Assembly: GCF_039649665.1 (NCBI RefSeq)
Contig: NZ_JBDJAW010000016.1
Span: 1 to 64,000, forward strand
Reading direction: 5' to 3'
DNA: 64,000 bases
DNA from: Microbispora sp. ZYX-F-249
Lineage (GTDB): Bacteria > Actinomycetota > Actinomycetes > Streptosporangiales > Streptosporangiaceae
Shown here: positions 16,971-24,715 of the stretch, piece after piece
Numbering within the stretch: position 1 is the stretch's first letter
Layout of the letters: the number at the start of each line of letters is the position of its first letter
Made by a program: the position numbers and the translations under genes
The notes under the pieces: model-generated
The model's input: only the letters and a program-made list of their open reading frames with translations
Told to the model about the DNA's origin: nothing
Database searches by the model: none

Positions 16971-18698
16971 ATGTCGATGACGAATCGTCCGTTGCGCAGT
17001 CAGGAGTGGTTCGGCGCGGAGGGCCGCAACGGGTTCATCCATCGATCGTGGATGCGCAACCAGGGGTTCGCGGACGACGTCTTCGACGGCCGGCCGGTGA
17101 TCGGCATCGCCAGCACATGGTCGGAACTGACGCCGTGCAACGCCCATCTGCGCGATCTGGCCGAGTCGGTGAAGCGCGGTGTGTGGGAGAGCGGCGGCCT
17201 GCCGCTGGAGTTTCCGGCGATGAGCCTGGGGGAGCCGCTGATGCGGCCGACGACCATGCTCTACCGCAACCTGCTGGCGATGGAGGCCGAGGAACTGATC
17301 CGGGCCAACCCGCTCGACGGAGTGGTGCTGCTGTCCGGCTGCGACAAGACCACGCCCGGGCTGCTGATGGGCGCGGCCAGTGTCGACCTGCCCGCTTTGA
17401 TGGTCACCGGTGGCCCGATGCTGAACGGCAAGTTCCGTGGCCGGGACATCGGCTCGGGCACCGACGTGTGGCGGTTCACCGAGGAACAGCGCGCCGGCCG
17501 GATGACGGCGGCCGACTGCGCCGAGGCGGAGATCTGCATGTCCCGTAGCCGCGGCCACTGCATGACCATGGGGACCGCCTCCACGATGGCCTGCGTGACC
17601 GAGGCGCTGGGCGTCCAGCTGCCGGGGGCCGCCGCCGTACCGGCGGTCGACTCCCGCCGGTACGCGCTCGCGCACGCCGCCGGGCGGCGGATCGTGGCCA
17701 TGGTCGAGGAGGACCAGCGGCTGTCCACCGTGCTCACCCGCGAGGCGTTCGAGAACGCCATCCGGGTCAACGCCGCGATCGGCGGCTCCACCAACGCCGT
17801 GGTGCACCTGCTCGCGATCGCCGGGCGTCTCGGCGTACCCCTGTCGCTGGAGGACTTCGACACGCTCACCGCCGACGTGCCCATGCTGGTGAACCTGATG
17901 CCCTCCGGGACGTACCTCATGGAGGACTTCGCGTACGCCGGCGGGCTCCCGGCGGTGATGAAGGAGATCGCCCCGCTGCTGCACATGGACCACGTCACCG
18001 TCAGCGGCAAGAGCGTGGCCGACAACGTCAGCGCTGCCCAGTGCTGGAACCGGGAGGTCATCGGCACCATGGAGGAGCCGTTCCAGCCCGCCGGGTCGGG
18101 GACCGTCGTCCTGCGCGGGTCGCTCGCGCCGTCCGGGGCCGTGCTGAAGGTCTCCGCCGCCTCGCCGCACCTGCTGCGGCACACCGGACAGGCGCTCGTG
18201 TTCGACCGGATCGAGGACTACATCGCCGTGGCCGACGACCCGGATCTGGACGTCACCGCCGACACGGTCATCGTGGTGCGGAACGCCGGACCACGCGGCT
18301 ACCCGGGGTTCCCGGAGGTGGGCAACATGCCCATGCCGCGGCGGCTGCTCACCGAGGGGGTCACCGACATGGTGCGGATCTCCGACGCCCGCATGAGCGG
18401 CACCGGCTACGGCACCTGCGTCCTGCACGTGGCTCCCGAGGCGTCGGTGGGCGGCCCACTCGCCCTCGTGCGCACCGGCGACGTGATCCGGCTCGACGTC
18501 CCGGCGCGCCGTCTGGACCTGCTGGTCGACGCCGCCGAACTCGGGCGCCGTCGCGCCGCGTGGCAGCCCCCGGGACCGGCCGCCGACCGCGGATGGGTGC
18601 GTCTGTACAGCGAGCACGTCCTCCAGGCCGACCAGGGCGCGGACCTGGACTTCCTCACCGGCGGCAGCGGCAGCGCCCCGCCCCGCCACTCCCACTGA
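16971..18698 (+). CDS. IlvD/Edd-family dehydratase, probable pentonate dehydratase
   Basis: The 575-residue protein starts at ATG 16971 behind AGAGAGG, 48 bp after the permease. Iron-sulphur and active-site motifs are SGCDKTTPG, RGHCMTMGTASTM and IGGSTNAVVHLLAIAGR. The C-terminal ADAR-like DARMSGTGYGTCVLHVAPEA is present. The family includes dihydroxyacid dehydratase (IlvD) and sugar-acid dehydratases. The opening (RSQEWFGAEGRNGFIHRSWM) and the context of a sugar transporter, GH3 enzyme and FAH-type hydro-lyase favour D-xylonate or L-arabinonate dehydratase over branched-chain amino acid synthesis. Its product would feed the FAH-family enzyme at 6490. Confidence 0.85.
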   Translation: MSMTNRPLRSQEWFGAEGRNGFIHRSWMRNQGFADDVFDGRPVIGIASTWSELTPCNAHLRDLAESVKRGVWESGGLPLEFPAMSLGEPLMRPTTMLYRNLLAMEAEELIRANPLDGVVLLSGCDKTTPGLLMGAASVDLPALMVTGGPMLNGKFRGRDIGSGTDVWRFTEEQRAGRMTAADCAEAEICMSRSRGHCMTMGTASTMACVTEALGVQLPGAAAVPAVDSRRYALAHAAGRRIVAMVEEDQRLSTVLTREAFENAIRVNAAIGGSTNAVVHLLAIAGRLGVPLSLEDFDTLTADVPMLVNLMPSGTYLMEDFAYAGGLPAVMKEIAPLLHMDHVTVSGKSVADNVSAAQCWNREVIGTMEEPFQPAGSGTVVLRGSLAPSGAVLKVSAASPHLLRHTGQALVFDRIEDYIAVADDPDLDVTADTVIVVRNAGPRGYPGFPEVGNMPMPRRLLTEGVTDMVRISDARMSGTGYGTCVLHVAPEASVGGPLALVRTGDVIRLDVPARRLDLLVDAAELGRRRAAWQPPGPAADRGWVRLYSEHVLQADQGADLDFLTGGSGSAPPRHSH

Positions 18699-19919
18699 TC
18701 ATTCTCGCGGACCGGCGCCGGCGCCGACCGGCGCCCTGCGCGTCTCGATCAGCGACTTCAGCCGCATCAGGTCCTTGGCGAACTTGCGTCCGGGATCGGC
18801 TCCGAAGATCTTCGCCACCGCGTGACCGACCGCGCCGAACGCCGGATTGTAGGTGAGCCGGACCTGGATGCGGCTTCGGCCCGCGTCCTCCGGCGTCACA
18901 CTGAGCTCGCCGGAGTGGGCGACCAACTGCCCTTCCGTGGTCTTCCAGGCGATCCTGCGGCCCTCCTCCCGGGCGGTCTCCACGGCCTCGAACCGGATCG
19001 GCACTCCGGCCGGTCCCGAGACCCGCCACTGGGACCGCCCGCCGTCGTCCGAGCGCCGTACGTCCAGGACGTCGGGCATCCACCGGGCGAAGAGGCCGTA
19101 GTCGCTCAGCACCGGCCAGACCTCCTCGGCCGGCGCGGCCACGGAGATGGAGTCCCCTACGTCGATCGCGTCACGGCCCGCTCCGATGCCCGTGAGCCGC
19201 CGCAGCGGCAGGTTCGTCGCGGCACGTGCGGCCAGGACCGCGCAGCCGGCGCGCACCAGGTAGCCGAGCGGCCGCGGCAGGCGTCCGGACAGCGACCAGA
19301 CGACGGCGGCGGCCAGACCGGTGAGCGACCTGCCGGCCGGTGACCACCTCTGCCGGAACAGGTCTTGCAGCGCCTCCATCGGCCCGCCGTCTTCCCGCGA
19401 CCGAGGCGCTCGCCTGGCGTCGTGGTGGGTGGTCCAGCTCGCGTCCACGCCCGCGACGCCGGGTATCCGCGCCACCGCCCGGTGCGCCCTCCGGCTCTCC
19501 CTGTCGAGCACGTCACCGGTGAGGGTGACGTGACCGCTCTCCACGCGGACGTCCACCTCACGCGGGTGGCGGACGTGACGGCCCAGCTCGGCGCGTACCC
19601 GCTCGTGGAGGACCTCGTCGTCGGCCTCCCGTCCGGTGGTCCGATAGCGGGCGGCGCCGAGGACGCCCTGGCCTCGGTTGCGGACGTCGCGGACGACGGT
19701 CCTGGTTCCGTTCCTGACCCCGTGCGTCAGACGGACGCCCTTGTCCCGGAGCCGGGCGCGGCGGCTCCGCCCGAGCTCGGGATCGAACAGATACTCGGTG
19801 ACCATGCCTCCGACGGCGCCGAGCCCCGCCGCGGAGACCGTACGGGACATCGGTGGCGCCTGCCGGACCACGGTGATGTTCTGGGACCGTTCCGCCCCGG
19901 CGCGAGTGCTGACGACCAT
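18699..19919 (-). CDS. BON-domain plus SRPBCC membrane-associated protein
   Basis: The 406-residue composite protein has an N-terminal segment (about 1-100) with a YtxH-like glycine-rich stretch (AAGLGAVGGMVTEYLFDPELGRSRRARLRDKG). A BON phospholipid-binding-like domain follows at about 103-165 (VRAELGRHVRHPREVDVRVESGHVTLTGDV). Two hydrophobic helices occupy about 195-240, and a START/cyclase-like SRPBCC domain covers about 255-390 (SVAAPAEEVWPVLSDYGLFARWMPDV). It probably acts at the membrane, binding lipid or coping with osmotic or envelope stress; that is inference. It is convergent with the dehydratase gene with no bases between the stops. Confidence 0.75.
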   Translation of the reverse strand: MVVSTRAGAERSQNITVVRQAPPMSRTVSAAGLGAVGGMVTEYLFDPELGRSRRARLRDKGVRLTHGVRNGTRTVVRDVRNRGQGVLGAARYRTTGREADDEVLHERVRAELGRHVRHPREVDVRVESGHVTLTGDVLDRESRRAHRAVARIPGVAGVDASWTTHHDARRAPRSREDGGPMEALQDLFRQRWSPAGRSLTGLAAAVVWSLSGRLPRPLGYLVRAGCAVLAARAATNLPLRRLTGIGAGRDAIDVGDSISVAAPAEEVWPVLSDYGLFARWMPDVLDVRRSDDGGRSQWRVSGPAGVPIRFEAVETAREEGRRIAWKTTEGQLVAHSGELSVTPEDAGRSRIQVRLTYNPAFGAVGHAVAKIFGADPGRKFAKDLMRLKSLIETRRAPVGAGAGPRE

Positions 19920-19996
19920 GGCGACTCCCCCTTGTCCGCCCCTCGTTCGCGACCGCCTTACCCATTCGGCGGGAGGCGATGCCGGGCCGGCGGGCC

Positions 19997-20656
19997 TCAG
20001 GTCACCAGGCCCCTGCGGTAGGCGTAGACGACCGCCTGCACGCGGTCACGCAGGCCGAGTTTGGTGAGGATGCGCGAGACGTACGTCTTGACGGTCTCCT
20101 GGCTGATCACCAGCTCCGCGGCGATCTCGCTGTTGGACAGGCCGTCGGCGATGAGGCGCAGCACCTCCAGTTCGCGCGGGGTCAGCGCGACGTCGTCCGG
20201 TGTGCTCTCGGCGGGGCGGATCCGCGCCGCGTACCTGCCGACGAGCTGCCGCGTCACCTCGGGCGCCAGCAGCGCGGCACCCGACGCGACGGTGCGGATG
20301 CCGTGCAGCAGCTGCGCCGGCGGAGCGTCCTTGAGCAGGAACCCGCTCGCCCCCGCGCGCAGCGCCTCGTACACGTACTCGTCCAGGTTGAACGTCGTCA
20401 CCACGAGCACCTTGACCGGATGCTCGACCCCGGCGCCGGCCAGCAGGCGGGTCGCCTCGATGCCGTCGAGCACCGGCATGCGCACGTCCATCACCACGAT
20501 GTCCGGGTTCAGCCGGCGGGCGAGGTCGACCGCGGCGCGGCCGTCCCCGCACTCGCCAACCACCTCCAGGTCGGGCTGCGCGTCGATGATCGTCGCGAAC
20601 CCGGTGCGGATCAGCGCCTGGTCGTCGCAGACCAGGACCCGGACCGGCGCGTTCAC
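19997..20656 (-). CDS. NarL/LuxR-type response regulator
   Basis: The 219-residue protein has a receiver domain at about 5-120 with VLVCDDQALIRTG, phosphoacceptor Asp in PDIVVMDVRMP, Thr in VLVVTTFN and Lys in FLLKDAPP. The C-terminal LuxR HTH at about 150-210 reads LTPRELEVLRLIADGLSNSEIAAEL. It overlaps the kinase gene by a GTGA junction, so the two form a two-component pair and are cotranscribed after the CPBP gene. Confidence 0.93.
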   Translation of the reverse strand: MNAPVRVLVCDDQALIRTGFATIIDAQPDLEVVGECGDGRAAVDLARRLNPDIVVMDVRMPVLDGIEATRLLAGAGVEHPVKVLVVTTFNLDEYVYEALRAGASGFLLKDAPPAQLLHGIRTVASGAALLAPEVTRQLVGRYAARIRPAESTPDDVALTPRELEVLRLIADGLSNSEIAAELVISQETVKTYVSRILTKLGLRDRVQAVVYAYRRGLVT

Positions 20657-21798
20657 GACGGGCTCCCCGCGGGGATTCGCGCCCGTACGACGAAGCCGCC
20701 GTCCGCCCGCCCGGCGCTGAACTCGCCGCCGAGGGCGTTCACCCGCTCGCGGAGCCCGGCGAGGCCCCGGCCGCTCCCGCCGGGCGAGCCGGCCCGCGAA
20801 CCGGATCCGTCGGTGCCGACCTCCACGATGATCTCCTTGCCATAGCGCACACGGACCACCGTGGGGCTGCCGTGGGCATATTTGAGAGCGTTCGTCAGGG
20901 ATTCCTGGACGACCCTATAGGCCACGACTTCGGCGCTGCCGCGCGATTCCGCCGGCGTGCCCTCCTCGGTGAACTCCACCGGCTGCCCGGCCCGGCGGGT
21001 CTGCTCCACGAGGGTGCGCAATTCACCGACCGACGGCATCGTGTCGGTGTCGTGGTCGGGGTTGAGCAGGTCGAGCAGGTGCCGCAGGTCGGCGATGGCC
21101 CGCCGGCCGGTGTCGGTGACGGCGCTCAGGGCCGCGTCGAGGCGATCGGGCGCGGCGGTCAGGTAGCGTGCCGCCTCGGCCTGTACGACCATGGCCGTCA
21201 CGTGGTGGGTCACGACGTCGTGGAGCTCGCGGGCGATGCGGGTGCGTTCCGCGGCGCGGGTGGCCTCGGCGATGTGGCGGCGGCGTTCGGCCTCGGCGGC
21301 CCGGGTGGAGCGCAGCCAGGCGCCGATGCCCCACGCGAGGACCAGCGTCAGGTAGAACACCACGTACCCTTCCACCTTCTCGGTCGCGCCGAGCCGGTCG
21401 AGCGCGACCGCCAGCGGCACGTACGCCATGGAGAGGAGGATCACGGTGGTGCGCCGGTGGCGTTCCAGATGGGCGCCCGCGCTGATCAGCGCGACGGTCA
21501 TCGCGTTGCTCGCGAAGACGTGGTAGGCGCGGATCTGGTCGAGGACGAAGCCGAGCGTCACCAGAGCCAGGCACACGGCCGGCCATCGGCGGCGTACGGC
21601 GAGCGGAAGGCACTCCAGAGCGATCACCACGTACGCGAGTGCGTCCAAGGGACGGACCGGCATGTCCCCGACCTGCGTTCCCTTGCCGTAGAGGGCCGGC
21701 AGCAGCGACACGACGGCCAGCAGCAGCCCGAACGGCGCGTCCCGGACCACGACGTCACACCGCCGCCACAGGTCCGGGACCCTCCGGAAGTCGATCAC
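20653..21798 (-). CDS. Two-component sensor histidine kinase (HisKA_3)
   Basis: The 381-residue protein starts at GTG 21798, overlapping the upstream CPBP stop by GTGA. The N-terminal half has about five membrane helices. The dimerisation and phosphoacceptor motif is RTRIARELHDVVTHHVTAM, with His in ELHD. The ATPase part carries VQESLTNALKYAHG (N box) and GSGRGLAGLRERV (G box). It is the cognate kinase of the downstream regulator. The signal is unknown. Confidence 0.92.
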   Translation of the reverse strand: MIDFRRVPDLWRRCDVVVRDAPFGLLLAVVSLLPALYGKGTQVGDMPVRPLDALAYVVIALECLPLAVRRRWPAVCLALVTLGFVLDQIRAYHVFASNAMTVALISAGAHLERHRRTTVILLSMAYVPLAVALDRLGATEKVEGYVVFYLTLVLAWGIGAWLRSTRAAEAERRRHIAEATRAAERTRIARELHDVVTHHVTAMVVQAEAARYLTAAPDRLDAALSAVTDTGRRAIADLRHLLDLLNPDHDTDTMPSVGELRTLVEQTRRAGQPVEFTEEGTPAESRGSAEVVAYRVVQESLTNALKYAHGSPTVVRVRYGKEIIVEVGTDGSGSRAGSPGGSGRGLAGLRERVNALGGEFSAGRADGGFVVRARIPAGSPS

Positions 21799-22628
21799 CG
21801 GGTGAGCGTAGCGGTCGCGTCCGCCCGGGCGTCGCGCCGCATGGGGACGAGGTTGCCGCGCCGGCGGGCCAGCCACAGGAACACGACCGTCAGCGCCAGG
21901 CCGAACACCACCGCGTACGGGCTCGCCTCCGGGCCGAAGTCGCCGCCGGTGAGCAGGGCCGGGCCCGACGTCACGCTGTGCAGCAGCCCCTGGCTCGCGC
22001 CGTTGCCGGAGACCTCGGTGCTGAAGATGCCGGCCGCGGCGAAGTTCCAGCCGAAGTGCAGGCCGATCGGCAGCCACAGGGTGCGGGTGGCGGCGTAGGC
22101 GGCGGCGAGCATGCCGCCGGCCTCGATCGCGATGGCGATCGCGCCCCACAGGTTGGCGTGCTCGTTGGTCAGGTGCATCAGGCCGAACACCAGGCCGGTG
22201 AGGACCAGCGCGATCCACGTGCCGGCCCACCCCTCGACGATCCGGAACAGCACGCCGCGGAACAGCAGCTCCTCCGTCACGGCGGCGGCGGCCATGAAGC
22301 CGAGCAGCCCGGCCGCGCCCGTCACCGAGCCGAGGCCGTCGACCCGGTAGTACCCCAGGAAGGCGAGGTTCACGATGACGGCCGCGAACATCCCGATTCC
22401 GATCAGCAGTCCCCGGCCGACGGCGGGGACGGCGCCTTTCCCGGCCACCTCCACCGGCGCGCGGCGCTCGGACCATCGCACCGCCCAGCCGTACACGAAC
22501 ACCGCGAGGACGGCGGTCGCGACACCGAGGATCAGGGTGAGGAACGCGTTCCCCTGCACCACGCCCACGACCGTACCGCCGGCGAAGGCGACCAGCGCGA
22601 CGGGCACGAGCTGCTTCAACAGCCGCAT
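21795..22628 (-). CDS. CPBP-family intramembrane metalloprotease
   Basis: The 277-residue membrane protein starts at ATG 22628 behind AAGGAG. The CAAX-protease/bacteriocin-processing (CPBP, Abi) motifs are VTEELLFRGVLFRIVE (motif 1, Glu-Glu and Arg), FGLMHL (motif 2 His) and HFGWNFAA (motif 3). It is the first gene of a three-gene operon with a histidine kinase and response regulator joined by 4-base overlaps, which suggests that the system signals through, or regulates, this protease. Confidence 0.88.
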   Translation of the reverse strand: MRLLKQLVPVALVAFAGGTVVGVVQGNAFLTLILGVATAVLAVFVYGWAVRWSERRAPVEVAGKGAVPAVGRGLLIGIGMFAAVIVNLAFLGYYRVDGLGSVTGAAGLLGFMAAAAVTEELLFRGVLFRIVEGWAGTWIALVLTGLVFGLMHLTNEHANLWGAIAIAIEAGGMLAAAYAATRTLWLPIGLHFGWNFAAAGIFSTEVSGNGASQGLLHSVTSGPALLTGGDFGPEASPYAVVFGLALTVVFLWLARRRGNLVPMRRDARADATATLTR

Positions 22629-22876
22629 GACGACTCCTTCGGAGGATTCCGCGACCGGAGCGCCGCGGCTACGGGGAGAAACGCTAGGGATCCGGCGGCC
22701 GGGAATCGTCACCGCGCGGTGGACATTCGCGGGTAGCTCTCACGGGGGACAGCGCGGGAAAAGCTGGTGAAACCACCAGGTCAGGGGTGAAACCGGCGTG
22801 AAGCCGCGATGAATCCGGCGGCACGGAAGCTCTTCTCGTACGCCGGGAGGTACCCGGCGGAGAGAGGAGACGCGTC

Positions 22877-23860
22877 ATGGCGGACCTCAGCGCCGTCCGG
22901 GCCGACGGTCTGGTCAAGACCTTCGGCGACTTCCGGGCCGTGGACGGAATCGACCTCCACGTACGGCAGGGCGAGATCTTCGGAGTTCTGGGCCCCAACG
23001 GGGCGGGCAAGACCACCACGCTCCGGATGCTCGCCACCCTGCTGCCCATCGACGGCGGGCATGCGGAGATCTTCGGCGTCGACGTCCGGCGGGAGCCCCA
23101 CCGCATCCGGCAGCTGGTGGGCGTGACGGGGCAGTACGCCTCGGTGGACGAGGACCTCACCGCGAGGGAGAACCTCTGGCTGTTCGGCCGGCTGCAGGGC
23201 CTGACGAGCACCCGGGCCAAGAGCATCGCCGGTGACCTGCTCGACCGCTTCGACCTGCAGGAGGCGGCCGACCGTCCCCTGTCCCAGTTCAGCGGCGGCA
23301 TGCGCCGCCGTCTCGACCTGGCGTCGAGCCTGATCACCCGCCCGCCCCTGATCTTCCTCGACGAGCCCACGACCGGCCTCGACCCGAGAACCCGGGGCCA
23401 GATGTGGGACACCATCCGCGAGCTGGTCACCGACGGCTCCACGATCCTCCTGACCACCCAGTACCTGGACGAGGCCGATCAGCTGGCCGACCGCATCGCC
23501 GTGATCGACCGGGGCCGGAAGGTCGCCGAGGACACTCCCGACGCGCTGAAGACCCAGGTCGGCGAGTCGACCCTGCAGCTCCGCCTGGTGGAGGGCGCCG
23601 ACGTCGCCCTGGGCGCGGACGTCGTCCGCCGGCTGCTGGGCGAGGACCCGGTCCTGACGCCGGAATCGGGGCGCATGAACATCCCCCTCCCCGACCCCGA
23701 CCGGGCCGCGGACGTCCTGATCGGCCTGCGGGAGGCAGGCCTCGGCATCTCCTCGGTGAGTGTCGCCAAGCCGACGCTGGACGAGGTCTTCCTGGCGCTG
23801 ACCGGCCACGGCGCCGACGACGAATCCCAGATGAAGCCCCAGATGGAGGCGGCCCGATGA
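22877..23860 (+). CDS. ABC transporter ATP-binding protein (DrrA/daunorubicin-resistance type)
   Basis: The 327-residue ATPase starts at ATG 22877 behind GAGAGGAG. It has Walker A GPNGAGKTTT, signature FSGGMRRRLDLA, Walker B LIFLDEPTTGLDP, and the long C-terminal extension typical of DrrA-type exporter ATPases (MNIPLPDPDRAADVLIGLR...PTLDEVFLALTGH). It works with the permease gene, which overlaps its stop (ATGA). Exported substrate unknown. Confidence 0.93.
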   Translation: MADLSAVRADGLVKTFGDFRAVDGIDLHVRQGEIFGVLGPNGAGKTTTLRMLATLLPIDGGHAEIFGVDVRREPHRIRQLVGVTGQYASVDEDLTARENLWLFGRLQGLTSTRAKSIAGDLLDRFDLQEAADRPLSQFSGGMRRRLDLASSLITRPPLIFLDEPTTGLDPRTRGQMWDTIRELVTDGSTILLTTQYLDEADQLADRIAVIDRGRKVAEDTPDALKTQVGESTLQLRLVEGADVALGADVVRRLLGEDPVLTPESGRMNIPLPDPDRAADVLIGLREAGLGISSVSVAKPTLDEVFLALTGHGADDESQMKPQMEAAR

Positions 23861-24705
23861 CCACGACCACCGTTGCCCCGAACCCGCTCGACCCCCGGCG
23901 CGTCGACCCGTCCGCCGTGGTCGCCCGCACGACGTCGCACAGTTCGCTGCAGGAGACCTGGGTCCAGACCCTGTCCATGGCGTGGCGTGCCCTGAAGAAG
24001 ATGCGCCGCAAGCCCGAGCAGTTCTTCGACGTCCTCATCCAGCCGCTGCTGTTCACCGCGATGTTCGCGTTCATCTTCGGCGGCGCGATCTCCGGCAGCG
24101 TGGCGGACTACCTCCCGGTGCTGATCCCCGGCATCCTCGCCCAGACGGCCCTGACCGTCTGCATGGCGACGGGCGTGCAACTGCGCGAAGACATGGACAA
24201 GGGGGTCTTCGACCGCTTCAAGTCCCTGCCGATCGCGAGGATCGCCCCCCTGGCCGGCCCGATGATCGCCGACCTGATCCGTTACGGCATCGCGTCGGTG
24301 CTGACGGTCGTCACCGGCCTGCTCATCGGTTACCGCCCCGGCGGCGGTGTGCTCGGCTGCGTCGGCGGGGTCGCGCTCACCGTGATCGCGGGCTGGTCGC
24401 TGGCGTGGATCTTCACCTGGCTGGGCACGATGGCGCGTTCCGCGCAGAGCGTCCAGGGGATCTCGATGATGATCATGTTCCCGCTCACCTTCCTGTCCAA
24501 CGCCTTCGTCCCCGCCGAGACGCTGCCCGGCTGGCTGGAGGCGTTCGTGAAGGTCAACCCGGTGTCGCACGTCGTCTCCGCGGTGCGCGACCTGTTCAAC
24601 GACGGGGCCGTGACGGCCGAGGTCGGCTGGGCGGTCATCGGCTGCGCGGTCGTCGTCGCGGTCTTCGCCCCGCTGGCGGTCCGCTCGTACTCCCGCAAGA
24701 TGTAG
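23857..24705 (+). CDS. ABC-2 type permease (DrrB type)
   Basis: The 282-residue protein starts at ATG 23857 in an ATGA overlap. A Thr/Pro lead is followed by MAWRALKKMRRKPEQFFDVL and six hydrophobic segments. It includes the family segment QGISMMIMFPLTFLSNAFVPAETLPGWLEAFVKVNPVSHVV (spread over two helices). It forms the membrane part of the exporter with the upstream ATPase. The next gene is convergent, only 10 bp away. Confidence 0.92.
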   Translation: MTTTTVAPNPLDPRRVDPSAVVARTTSHSSLQETWVQTLSMAWRALKKMRRKPEQFFDVLIQPLLFTAMFAFIFGGAISGSVADYLPVLIPGILAQTALTVCMATGVQLREDMDKGVFDRFKSLPIARIAPLAGPMIADLIRYGIASVLTVVTGLLIGYRPGGGVLGCVGGVALTVIAGWSLAWIFTWLGTMARSAQSVQGISMMIMFPLTFLSNAFVPAETLPGWLEAFVKVNPVSHVVSAVRDLFNDGAVTAEVGWAVIGCAVVVAVFAPLAVRSYSRKM

Positions 24706-24715
24706 CCGGCCGGTG

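Noticed and set aside
15996-18695. 899-codon minus-strand open frame across the transporter and dehydratase genes
   Set aside because: It is antisense to a well-supported permease and the IlvD/Edd gene, and its sequence is repetitive His/Arg/Gly typical of shadow frames.
22689-22876. RNA gene or riboswitch before the Drr-type exporter
   Set aside because: No convincing conserved fold; only the ribosome site GAGAGGAG close to the start stands out.
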